Part shown: piece by piece, positions 11,121 to 21,381 of the stretch
Position numbering within the stretch: the first letter of the stretch is position 1
How the letters are laid out: the number at the start of each line of letters is the position of its first letter
Program-made: the position numbers and the translations under genes
The notes under the pieces: generated by a model
Told to the model about the DNA's origin: nothing
Database searches by the model: none
What the model saw: the letters and a program-made list of their open reading frames with translations, nothing else
Source of the DNA: Mya arenaria
Taxonomy: Eukaryota; Mollusca; Bivalvia; Myida; Myidae
Assembly (NCBI RefSeq): GCF_026914265.1
Contig: NC_069128.1
Span: forward strand, 28,835,960-28,899,959
Direction of reading: 5' to 3'
Length of the DNA: 64,000 nt

Positions 11121-12310
11121 GCTGTTTTCTACTTGACACTTTAAAAGTTGCGATAACACAATACTAAAATGCTGGTTAGCCATCTTTGGTTCACTATCCT
11201 TGCTTAACTATGGTTGCACGTAGACTGATGTAAATATATAGGTAAAAAATCATAAATGTGAGACACCCCGTAACCATAACACAATTTTATTTTTCAATTA
11301 AAAAGGGTTATCATAGTGACTTTTCAAAATGATGGTATGTTAAATTGTAATACTTTCATATCTAACGAAGAAGTTTAATTCTCACCGTAATGTAATGTTT
11401 AAATTATACCATATAATGTTTATACAATTTTATTTGATGATATAATAACGCTTTTCATAAACGGTAATATAATTTACATATATTTCTGATTTGAAACCCA
11501 GATTTGTAATGATACATGATCCCCAATTATTTTGAATGTCAGTGTCGCTATTTCATAAATTAATTTTATAATAAAAGTCATTTCTGGAAACGTGTGAAAT
11601 ATCACATAATATTAAACAAAATTTGATAGTAGGTCGAATATACTTTTAAAAGTATGTCATGTCTAACACGCTCTTGTATAGCCAAAACAAGTTTAGTTTG
11701 AGCTGTATTTATTAAGTAAATGCAAAACTTTCAAAACATATGTAAGCACATTTACAAAACACAATAATGCACACATATTAACAGGTATAACTAATCATTT
11801 CATTGAAAACAAAATTGAAAAAAGCTGAAAGCTTATATAGTGTTTCTCTTCTCATGGGCAAGTAAAGTGAAAAAAATGCCCTCAAAACAAGAAAAATTAA
11901 CGTCACTCTTGTATGCACACATGTACTCGTATGTAAAAATTATTTCCCATACACCAAATATTGTGTTTATACTCGCAGTAGGTAGTACTGATGGTAGGTC
12001 CAACTCGACATCAATGAAGCCAAAACATAAACAACCGTTTCATTTATAAAAACAATGACTAAACCATACCATATCACCCGAAACGGCTCTCGACAAAAGT
12101 ACGGCCCCATCTTCATATGACACACTAAGCCGAAAACCCATAGTTCACAGGTACGTCACTCTTGTATACACCTATGTACTCCATTGTACGAGTTATTTCC
12201 CATAGACCCATGTATTGTGTTTATACGGTAGCAAAAAGCAAAGATTGCTCCTCCTACTAGGAAAAGCAAAGATCGCTCCCCGTAGGAGCCAAATCTTAGT
12301 TTTTATAAAG
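11120..12310. repeat. third copy of coiled-coil exon 1 and its 5' flank, truncated
   Basis: From 11,191 leftward on the minus strand another MANQHFSIVL-type start is visible, but after about 20 codons it runs into the polymerase fragment. The 1.1 kb to its right matches 8,250-9,330. No complete gene is present. Confidence 0.6.
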
Positions 12311-12324
12311 ATCGCTACACCTAT

Positions 12325-12485
12325 TTAAATACTACTTAGTGATTCAAAAAAGGACTCAATGGTGACGAAGTGTTTTCTGCAGGATGGACACTTGATCAGT
12401 TTAACGGACTGTCTGGCTTCTGAAATGTAACATGTCATCTTATAATCCGTGAATTGTCACTACTGCACATAACACCATCATCCAT
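12325..12485 (-). pseudogene. zinc-ribbon-like ORF, frameshifted copy
   Basis: The ATG at 12,485 overlaps by eight bases the stop of the PC4-like gene's second exon. The first frame reads MDDGVMCSS and ends in TGA at an ATGA overlap. The next frame (12,325-12,438, 37 codons) contains YISEARQSVKL and CPSCRKHF. Compared with the ORF at 16,803 (MDTCGICSS, YISSARKAITL, CFQCRKYF), the two frames together correspond to one protein, so a frameshift and loss of the first cysteine are inferred. The same arrangement is in the second 5.6-kb copy (21,221-21,381). Confidence 0.55.
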
Positions 12486-13831
12486 CGTGTATTGTGTACA
12501 TTTGCTGTCTCTTATATGGGTAATGACGTTTTGCACTAGTCTTAGTCGGATCTGAATTCCCAACAGCAGTGGGTGCATCATCTGTTCTACCGTAAACAGC
12601 GGGTGTACCTCCTTTGGCATCCGCAGTTTTCTCACAAGAGAATCCCTAAAAAGAGGTTGTTTAATTAATACTTTGTCGTTGAAGATATAATATAACCAAA
12701 CATGTTTAACAAAACTTGGAATGAAACCAATGTTATAATAATACAAAAATGTTTACGTTGATAAAAATAGGCTACAGCTTTAAAAACTATTTTATTTCTA
12801 TAAAATAGTCAACTACATATAATGAAATATCAATACATATGAAAGAACTTGCTAGTTCTACAGTTAGTTAATTTTAGCTCGACTATTCTAAGAATAGGTG
12901 GGCTATACTACTCGCCCCTGCGTCGGCGTTCGGTTAAAGTTTTAGGGCAAGTTGGAATTTTTACTTTTAAGTCCAATACCCTTCATTCAATTGACTTAAT
13001 AATTCACACAGTTGTTCAGGGCCATCACATGATGAGGACAGATAACTCCATATTATTCTTTACACAAATTAAGGCCACTGATTGACTATAGAAAAGGTTA
13101 AAGTTTTAGGGCAGGTTGGGATATTTATTAATAACTTCTATACCCTTTGTTCAATTGACTTAATACTTCACACAATTGTTCAGGACCATCACTCAATGAG
13201 GTTACATAACTCCATATCCTTAAAACTTCTATACCGTTCATTCAATGCACTTAATCAAATTCAAAATTATTTTCGACCATCTTACAACAAGAAACATAAC
13301 TCTTTTTTACCCTAAATACAAATAATGGCCCTTGATTTTTAAAAAAAAATCTTTTGAAAGGCATATTTGTATATTCTTAACCACATTTTCATCATGGGAA
13401 ATCAAGTTATTTGAATGACTTGCGTCATTGTTCGGGTGGGCTGGTGGGAGGGCAGCATCAAAGTCACCATATGTATCGAATAATTGTAGTTAGGTTTTTC
13501 ATAAAGAGACAAAACTTGGTAATATTCCATCGTTATTGTATTCATTTCTAAGTAAAAGCGGCGTAGTCGAGCGCGCTGTCTTACGACGGCTCTTGTTAAG
13601 AAAATGAAAGCAGACTTACTTCAATCATCAACATTTCTTCCTCTATAGCTTCGATCGCTTCTTTCAGCTGTAGCGTTTCCTTCCACGTCAACCATACGGA
13701 TCCCGATTTGTCCTTTACAATTCGCCGTTTTCATAGACGTTATGATTCACGTATATATTTAAGTATTCCCCATGTTTCTTAACCGTTACATTCTTATTAA
13801 AACCAAACTGTTTTCTAATCGGTTTGTCCAT
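12478..13831 (-). pseudogene. PC4-like two-exon gene, frameshifted copy
   Basis: Exon 1 is 13,620-13,831 (ATG at 13,831; donor GAA|GTAAGT). Exon 2 is 12,478-12,645 (acceptor TCTTTTTAG; 55 residues and a stop). The exon 1 start (KQFGFNKNV) and its end (WLTWKETLQLKEAIEAIEEE) parallel the intact gene at 17.3 kb. Exon 1 is 212 bases, one short of an in-phase length, and a stop interrupts it near 13,712, so it looks inactivated by a single-base deletion. Exon 2 is Gly/Thr/Lys-rich (GGTPAVYGRTDD, SAKRHYPYK). Confidence 0.6.
12930..13290. repeat. about 165-bp tandem repeat, about two copies
   Basis: GTTAAAGTTTTAGGGCA...TTCAATTGACTTAATA...CATAACTCCATAT occurs twice in a row with some divergence, inside intron 1 of the broken PC4-like gene. 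No coding potential beyond short chance frames. Confidence 0.6.
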
Positions 13832-14781
13832 GCTCTTACGAAAGTAAATGTTTACAAGTGTAATTTTGATGTACGTTTTTCGAAAAGTTATAGTTTGCTT
13901 TAAGTTTTTCGAAAAGTTATCGAAAGCTTTAGTTCGAACAAAATTGCGTTCGACTTATATACTCTAGGGGCTTCAGAGGGGGTCGGATGTTGCTCAGGTT
14001 TTTTTTCTAAATGCAAATGAAGTCTTCAAAGACCCATTTGAACGCAGGTAAGGGATTCTATTTAAGATGTTATTTTTCATACAAAAACAATTTCGATTTA
14101 AGGCGTTTCCTGTATTTTTAGAATTGAATTTAGCATCTCGACGAGTGTCATTTGATTGATGACATTTTGATGAGGTTGTTGGCTTTAGACGCTCATATAT
14201 ATATGTACAAATGAAATAAAGATTACAGACGTCTTTTTTAAATTAGTTCTTTTCAAGGCAAAAAAATTCAATATAACAACTTAATGTGTTGTCATTTGAT
14301 ATATAACATTTTAACTAGGTGGTTGACTGTAATTTTACTGTAAAATTCACGCTTATTAATCCAGCGATCATGGTTAAGAAAAATAACCATACTCCATATT
14401 CCACGTCGTGCAATGCAAGATTGGTTCCCTTATACTATGAAGAACAATATCGTTAAATACAGCAATGTTCATTTATGTCTAACTGCAAACACTCACACCA
14501 TTATAAATTCATTTACTTACATCGAAAAGGATCAATACATTATACAATATGAGTCTTGCCCCACCCAAGGGCAATAACTACCAACTACTCGCAAAAATGA
14601 GTAAATTTTCAAAAACCCGAGTACCACTCCACTTCATTTTACACTACTGTAAACATAATCAGCGAAAATAGAAAAATAATAGTTTTACAAAATCATTTCG
14701 GCGATCAGGAATGCATAATTACAAAAATGTGTGTCATGTGTTACAAATAGCACCTGTTTCAGTCCGTTTCATTTCTTAATT

Positions 14782-14910
14782 TCACTGGTTATTAAATCCC
14801 CGGCTATCCCCGGCAGTCATTTCCACTAATTTCAATATTCGTTCTTGTAAGGTACAATACGACCTTATGTCTGTACTTTGTAACACATGTCCCAGTTCTG
14901 TTCCTAGCTT
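14782..14910 (-). CDS. terminal exon shared by both repeat copies
   Basis: After an acceptor (CTACCACAG) 42 codons run to TGA: KLGTELGHVLQ, then YCTLQERILKLVEMTAG, ending GFNNQ. The identical frame is at 23,712-23,840. The 5.6-kb repeat ends a few bases upstream of this exon, so each copy would receive different upstream exons. A second overlapping frame is also open in this copy, so coding status is uncertain. Confidence 0.35.
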   Translation of the reverse strand, partial: KLGTELGHVLQSTDIRSYCTLQERILKLVEMTAGDSRGFNNQ

Positions 14911-15065
14911 CTGTGGTAGAAAATGCATTGTATCTACACACACTATCAAAACTGGATTTCTTCACTCCTACGCCAGTCACTTTCATATAGAAGCATCCAC
15001 TAAAATGTTTCTCAAGTTCCACTGTCGGTAAATCGATAGCTTCCCATTCACTGATTCTGATTCTA

Positions 15066-15697
15066 CTACCACTGTTGGTAGTCTGTGTAAGTAGCAGGAT
15101 TACACTGATGACATTGATAGTATGACATTTGGTTGCAGTGAGGATTAACGCACTTCGCAACGCCACTAACCACTTTGATGGGGAGTCCATTGTCGTCATT
15201 TACAGCCACAAATGGTAATTGTTCCACGGTTGGATTAACACTATCGTCCTGATCAAGCAAAGTGCCATCAAAATTCCAATACTCATCAATGCCGGGAATG
15301 CCTAACACATTTTGTGGCAGTTCTTCAATCTCAGTTAGTTGTAATTCGTTATGTTCTATTTCAGCGGTATTTTCAACGTTTGTTGACTGACTGGATCCTA
15401 AATTGTCCTCTCCTGAATTACATTTCTCCATCAACTTCCCTTGTATGATATAATGTTCATGCTCAGATGTTTTCTCGAGTGTTTTGTTTTTCAGATTAGC
15501 GCTATATTGCGAGGAACCTTTGGCGCGCTTTCTCGATGATGAAGGTTTCTTTTGCGAAACATCCTTTTCAAAATGATTTTGGTAAAATGCGATCTGCTTT
15601 TGATATGACGAGAAACGTAAAATTCCGTCATCCACACCTTACACGGAGCGCAGTATATAGTCTTCAAATTATCCTTGATCACTTTCATAGTGCTCAT
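15066..15697 (-). pseudogene. matrin/U1-type zinc-finger protein, frame broken
   Basis: From the ATG at 15,697 the first frame encodes one finger of the C-x2-C-x12-H-x5-H type (YCAPCKVWMTEFY...RHIKSRSH). Within about 15,590-15,635 the coding appearance moves to another frame. That frame runs on with basic (SSSRKRAKGSS) and acidic segments to a Cys-rich end (CVNPHCN, YYQCHQC) at 15,066. A third frame then looks coding (SEWEAIDLPTVELEKHFSGC). Either two frameshifts or unresolved short introns are present. It lies in the single-copy 3.3 kb between the repeat copies. Probably a DNA- or RNA-binding protein of the element. Confidence 0.5.
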
Positions 15698-15719
15698 CCT
15701 GAATCGTTTTCCTCCCAAA

Positions 15720-16224
15720 AATGAAAATGCTTTTGGGGTCGTAACTACGTGATGAAAGTAAAGCTCCTCCTCTCAACTTATTTTAGATTCTCATTGGTTG
15801 AATGCCATCTGTCATCCATATTTAGTGTTAAAGAACCTCAAAACATAACAAGGAATCCTGTACATTAGTTCCACAACTCGCGCATATCCTAATCACAGTG
15901 ACTTTATTAGATAAACGTTGTTCTACTAAATAGGTCCTTTGTCTTTTTATACGTGAGAAGCAAAATCGCATGTTATTCTCTACGTAGGACATTATTGCTC
16001 ATGTAATATAACATCAGTTTTTTCCCATACTTCTAGATTATGACAGGTTAAACATTTTTGAAACCAAGCGACATCTTTAAACTCTTTGGATAGCATTTTA
16101 TGACCGCGTTTTACTCGAAAAAAAAACATACATACAAATATACACACCCGTGTGACATTCTTTACACTTTAACATAAGATGTCCTAATAATAATAAAACA
16201 ATGAAACCCAACTGTACAAAACAT
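15720..16224. other. spacer without recognised gene
   Basis: I see no gene in these 500 bases between the finger gene and the zinc-ribbon gene. The minus-strand promoter of the finger gene would lie at its left end. Confidence 0.4.
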
Positions 16225-16803
16225 TTAGGATGTGCTATCACATTCACGTGCAACAGGTTCAGTTAGCATACACTCATTGAATACATATTCATGAACACAA
16301 AATCCTTCGCTCGCAGCGAGTTTACAAATAGTCTTAACAATAGCAGCACAGTCTTCTCTGGCTCTAGATGAAAACAACAAAATACCCCTACTAAAATTAG
16401 GAAACAAAATTGTATCAAAATAAATGAAAAGTTTTCTTCCAAATATCGCTGTAACCGTTCAAAACACATGTTATTTGATGTTATTAAAATTTTTGACGGA
16501 CAGTCTCCAGTGTCAAAAACATCACACATGTTTTTATTGCTATAAAATTTAATCACATATAGGAGCGTTAACTATTTCCCGTAAAACGGTAAATCCATGT
16601 TGTCTATTTCTTATAGGTAAATACATAACGACGTCAAGAAGTCCTTCATCATAAATTAATTCCACACACGTAAAAAGAGCGATAAAGTATTTTCGACATT
16701 GAAAACAGCGACAAAGTGTTATAGCTTTTCTAGCAGAAGAAATATACCCAGATTGTCTCAAGACGGTTATCCTTCCACTGCTGCATATGCCACACGTATC
16801 CAT
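16225..16803 (-). CDS. zinc-ribbon-like protein, possibly frameshifted downstream
   Basis: The ATG at 16,803 opens an 84-residue frame with two Cys pairs: C4-x2-C7 (MDTCGIC) and a second C-x2-C (CRCFQCRKYF), a zinc-ribbon or RING-like arrangement. Two more open frames continue in the same direction with only a few bases of overlap. The middle one contains MCFERLQRYLEENF; the last contains SRGILLFSSRARED and ICKLAASEGFCVHEY, ending near 16,225. The three look like one protein of roughly 190 residues split by frameshifts or a small intron. It starts 35 bases after the stop of the PC4-like gene on the same strand. Function not recognised; homologous to the broken ORF at 12.4 kb. Confidence 0.5.
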
Positions 16804-16837
16804 TGTTTAGAGGAACATCGTGTACAAAACATTCATC

Positions 16838-17310
16838 TTAATACGGGTTAACGCGCTTTCCACTCGTCGTAGCACATACTTTGCTTTTTCCACCACCTGC
16901 AGAAATTCCACTGCCTACGTTAGCAGTCTCCTAAAATAAATATAAATATACACTTAGTCTTGGGTTTTCTTAAAAAAAATCATTTTACGATGCTTATTAA
17001 TTTACATAAATCACATAGTATTTCATACTTTATTGTGTTGTATTATAGTAATTTAAAAAAAAGCAAACCTTACCACGTGCTGTTCAATTAGTCCAACTTC
17101 CTCGCGCATCAACTTCTCTTCCAGGGTGTTGATAGCATCCCTTAAGGCAATGGCCTCCTTCCACTTTAACCACACGAAATTAGATTTTTCCTTCACCAGC
17201 TTCCCGTCTTCAAAAACGTTGTCATTTATGTATACATTCAGATATTGCCCATTTTTCTTTGCAGAAATGCTCTTATTAAAGCCGAAATTCATCCTCAGTG
17301 GTGTGTTCAT
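16838..17310 (-). CDS. PC4-like small protein, two exons, intact
   Basis: Exon 1 is 17,074-17,310 (79 codons, ATG at 17,310) and exon 2 is 16,838-16,930 (30 codons and TAA). Both junctions are phase 0 (CACGTG|GTAAGG; TTTATTTTAG|GAGACT), giving 109 residues. Residues 9-67 follow the order of the PC4/p15 single-stranded-DNA-binding fold: FGFNKSISAKK, YLNVYIND, a Gly-Lys turn, VWLKWKEAIALRDAINTLEEKL (strand then helix). That match is by pattern only and is tentative. The tail is Gly/Ser/Lys-rich (GGGKSK, TSGKRVNPY). PC4-like proteins bind ssDNA and act in transcription or replication. Two inactivated relatives occur at 12.5-13.8 and 21.4-22.7 kb, making this the apparent functional member. Confidence 0.65.
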
Positions 17311-17464
17311 TGCCTTTATTTAAAGGTGTTCGAAAGTTTTTATTAAAAAGAAAACGAAACTATTTCTCGAAAAGTATATCACCTTTATGTGGATATGTGA
17401 CTTTTCTTCAAAATGTATTAATACAGGACAATATTTTAATGCATACAATTACTTTTGTTTTCAG

Positions 17465-17770
17465 TCATCGGTACAGGAGTCACAGCTGGTACCAGTGTAC
17501 TGTTGACGGTGTTAATAATAATAGTGTTTAGACGGAAAATTAAAAATAAATAAATTAGTTAATGCCACGTTTCTCCTGAATAGTACGGTTTCAACAAGAA
17601 TAGGAGATGACATTGAAAATGTGACAGTTGATGAGGATGTAGCTGTTGTGACAATTGATGAGGAACAAAACGTAGTTGCAGCTGTTGCAACAGATGAAGT
17701 CACTGCTGTTGTTGAAACTGAAACAGAATCAATAAGTCAAAGAACAAGGTCGAAAACAAAAATGAGTTAA
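17465..17770 (+). CDS. possible membrane-anchor exon with acidic tail, frame offset
   Basis: After a good acceptor (TTTTGTTTTCAG) the frame encodes one transmembrane helix (VTAGTSVLLTVLIIIVF) followed by a basic stop-transfer cluster (RRKIKNK) and a TAA at 17,551. A second frame, open from 17,525, runs to a stop at 17,770. It encodes an acidic Val/Thr/Glu-rich tail (DIENVTVDEDVAVVTIDEEQ) ending in SQRTRSKT. The two frames overlap across an A-rich run (AAAATTAAAAATAAATAAA), so a single-base slip would fuse helix and tail. Upstream exons were not found. Could be the C-terminus of a type I membrane protein or a relic. Confidence 0.35.
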
Positions 17771-18224
17771 TACCATATATCATTTGAAATCAGTTCATCA
17801 TCATTCAATTAACATATCAATAGTAACTAGATTTAATAATTGCCGGATACTGATTCATCTAGGTGTTGTGTTTATCAGTTGTACTTTGTCTACCAATATC
17901 TATAAAATGTTTGTGTACCAATATCTATGAAGTCATTTGATATATTGCGTATTGAATGAACAGGATCACAAACGAAATAATAAATAGGATAGCAGACTGA
18001 TAAAGCTGATATTTAATCTAAATGTCTAACAACATATCTGATATTAAATCTACATCATTTGATTTCAAATCAGTTTATCAATGGTAATATTTAATATTAT
18101 TGTCTGTGTCTTGGTACATATAGAACTGGTGTTGTGTTTATCAGTGAAATTCTACTGTGAATTACAATATCTATATAATTTCATGATTTTTTTTTTAAAT
18201 CATTAATTATGAAAATGTAACAAA
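17771..18224. other. spacer without recognised gene
   Basis: AT-rich sequence with a loose repeat of 'ccaatatctatgaa' near 17,895-17,935. Nothing else recognised before the second 5.6-kb copy begins. Confidence 0.4.
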
Positions 18225-18897
18225 ATTACCTTATTTTTAGTCCTGCGATGTTCTTTTTATGCTGCTTAATAGCTGTAAAATAATTTAATACTGTAAAACG
18301 TTCATACAATATATTAATGTGTTGCATGAATGTTGTAAAATTATATCCTATATCACATAGAATAACATTTTTTAAATCATTACAGACTAATACATGTAGA
18401 ATAACTTTGTTGTGTAAAAAAATAGGAAATGGTGGTTTGTATTATTGTACATGCTATCATTAAATGTCATCAGCATAATAAGTAAAATCACTTATCAAAG
18501 ATCTTAATGGTTCATCTAAAAACTATGTGTCATCAATTCTTTGCACACAAACTGTCGGGTTCATATCATTACTCTATAAAAAACATAGGACAGAGTAATA
18601 GATTGTATAAAAATTGTTTCTTGATATTTTTTTTTATTAAATAACAAATACTGATTGAAATTTTTAAATGTTTTCAGTTACATTTTAGATATTGTTTGTA
18701 AATAATGGCATGTTTAAATGTTATGTGTTACAAATTGTTTTAAACAACTTTACTGTTTTAGTAACATTAAGGCTTATATTTTAGTAACATTAAGGCCTAT
18801 ATTTTATAACACAATATGGTTGCTACATTCCAATAAATAATCTTTTGAACACATTCCAAAAAGTGAACTTGTGAAAACACTTACTACTGCTGTTCCA

Positions 18898-19221
18898 TTT
18901 TGTTTATGTTAGATGTAGGCTGGACCCTTACGGTTTGGTCATCAATTTGTTCAACAATGATGTATGGTTCAAGTCGGTTCAATAACAGTGAAATCAACTG
19001 ACTTGTTGAGTTACTGTAACTTGCTGTTGTATTTTGTTCTTTTAACGATGCTAGCTCCGCTTTAAACCCAAAATGAAACCATGACGATATTTTAATTCTA
19101 ATATAATAAATAAGTTGATAAATCGTAAAAAAAACATCCCTTGTGACAGAGCACGCTATTTTCTACTTGACACTTTAAAAGTTGCGATAGCACAATACTG
19201 AAATGCTGGTTAGCCATCTTT
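18898..19221 (-). pseudogene. coiled-coil gene copy in repeat copy 2
   Basis: Counterpart of 9,993-10,330, again with CAAGGGATGT replacing the exon 1 donor. A short deletion near 19,085 changes the read-through segment relative to copy 1. Confidence 0.45.
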
Positions 19222-19413
19222 GGTTCACTATCCTTGCCTAACTAAGGTTGCACGTAGACTGATGTAAATATATAGGTAAAAAAAATCATAATATATAGGC
19301 GGTTACGATGACAACATGAATACCCCGTTTATAACAGCCAACTTTGCTTTAAAAAATCCTGGTTTATGGCTTATGGTTTACGGCTCCTTGTTTATGGATC
19401 CTGGTATATTTTC

Positions 19414-20016
19414 TCACCCCATTTCTTCGAAAACATCACCGAGTAGTACAACGTCCGTTTTCAAGTACAGATCGTGATATTCACCCAACGATGACATGGC
19501 AAACCTATGAAACACGGTTCTGGCATGTTCATAGTCCCTGCTGAGATATATGTTCCTTCTTGATCGTGGAATAAAACTCTTCTTTAGCAGGTAACTCCGA
19601 CTCATCAAACTTCGGAATGAACTTGGCTTGTTTACACTTGAGATTACAACTGTTGCAGGCGGGACCGATAATCTCCCCCGTCAGATGGTTATGGTGCCTG
19701 ACAATGTTTCCACACCGCTTATCGTTAATGGTGAACGGTTTCTTACACATGCAGCACTGATTAGCGTTGTTTATGAGGTTTTCATGTTCTTTACCAATAT
19801 CCATCGGCTCCACGTGTGATATTATATCTCGTATCTCATCTTGTGCTTTTAACAAACACTCTATCAGCTTTAATCCAGCGTCGTCACCTCTGTATACCAC
19901 AGTCGGTTTGGTATAACGAGTCTCCTCACATATGACCTTGTACCCGAAACCACACACGTCTAGTTTTGTTACCGGTATAGTAGCGGACTGGTCGGGATTA
20001 GAGGCACATGTCACAT
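19414..20016 (-). pseudogene. type-B DNA polymerase fragment, second copy
   Basis: Same fragment as at 10.5-11.1 kb with the HNH module (CCMCKKPF, HHNHLTG, CNSCN). It has an extra base near 19,538 that breaks the frame just before YEHARTVF. Conversely it keeps the bases for LLGDVFEEMG that are deleted from copy 1. The two copies therefore carry different lesions acquired after duplication. Confidence 0.75.
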
Positions 20017-21220
20017 GCTGTTTTCTACTTGACACTTTAAAAGCTGCGATAACACAATGCTAAAATGCTGGTTAGCCATCTTTGGTTCACTATCCTTGCT
20101 TAACTATGGTTGCAAGTAGACTGATGTAAATATATAGGTAAAAAATCATAAATGTGAGACACCCCGTAACCATAACACAATTTTATTTTTCAATTAAAAA
20201 GGGTTATCATAGTGACTTTTCAAAATGATGGTATGTTAAATTGTAATACTTTCATATCTAACGAAGAAGTTTAATTCTCACGGTAATGTAATGTTTAAAT
20301 TTACCATATAATGTTTATACAATTTTATTTGATGATATAATAACGCTTTTCATAAACGGTAATATAATTTACATATATTTCTGATTTGGAACCCAGATTT
20401 GTAATGATATATGACCCCCAATTATTTTGAATGTCAGTGTCGCTATTTCATAAATTAATTTTATAATAAAAGTCATTTCTGGAAACGTGTGAAATATCAC
20501 ATGATATTAAACAAAATTTGATAGTAGGTCGAATATACTTTTAAAAGTATGTCATGTCTAACACGCTCTTGTATAGCCAAAACAAGATTAGTTTGAGCTG
20601 TATTTATTAAGTAAATGCAAAACTTTCAAAACATATGTAAGCACATTTACAAAACACAATAATGCACACATATTAACAGGTATAACTAATCATTTCATTG
20701 AAAACAAAATTGAAAAAAGCTGAAAGCTTATATAGTGTTTCTCTTCTTATGGGCAAGTAAAGTGAAAAAAAATGCCCTCAAAACAAGAAAAATTAACGTC
20801 ACTCTTGTATGCACACATGTACTCGTATGTAAAAATTATTTCCCATACACCAAATATTGTGTTTATACTCGCAGTAGGTAGTACTGATGGTAGGTCCAAC
20901 TCGACATCAATGAAGCCAAAACATAAACAACCGTTTCATTTATAAAAACAATGACTAAACCATACCATATCACCCGAAACGGCTCTCGACAAAAGTACGG
21001 CCCCATCTTCATATGACACACTAAGCCGAGAACCCATAGTTCACAGGTACGTCACTCTTGTATACACCTATGTACTCCATTGTACGAGTTATTTCCCATA
21101 GACCCATGTATTGTGTTTATACGGTAGCAAAAAGCAAAGATTGCTCCTCCTACTAGGAAAAGCAAAGATCGCTCCCCGTAGGAGCCAAATCTTAGTTTTT
21201 ATAAAGATCGCTACACCTAT

Positions 21221-21381
21221 TTAAATACTACTTAGTGATTCAAAAAAGGACTCAATGGTGACGAAGTGTTTTCTGCAGGATGGACACTTGATCAGTTTAA
21301 CGGACTGTCTGGCTTCTGAAATGTAACATGTCATCTTATAATCCGTGAATTGTCACTACTGCACATAACACCATCATCCAT
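21221..21381 (-). pseudogene. zinc-ribbon-like ORF, frameshifted, copy 2
   Basis: Identical arrangement to 12,325-12,485: a MDDGVMC start overlapping the PC4-like stop, then an ATGA frame break, then the CPSCRKHF frame. Confidence 0.5.

Larger units (their letters stand above)
9333..14923. repeat. 5.6-kb direct repeat, copy 1
   Basis: This block matches 18,225-23,849 almost base for base; offsets stay between 8,889 and 8,896. It contains a coiled-coil gene copy, a polymerase fragment, a broken PC4-like/zinc-ribbon module, and an internal tandem repeat of about 165 bp (12,930-13,280). The similarity stops abruptly at ATTACCTTATTTTTAG on the left and within CTTCTGTGGTA on the right. The 3.3 kb between the two copies is not repeated. 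Confidence 0.85.

Noticed and set aside
15536..15724. Plus-strand frame opposite the zinc-finger gene
   Set aside because: It is the complement of a minus-strand region with a clear zinc finger; no splice or motif support.
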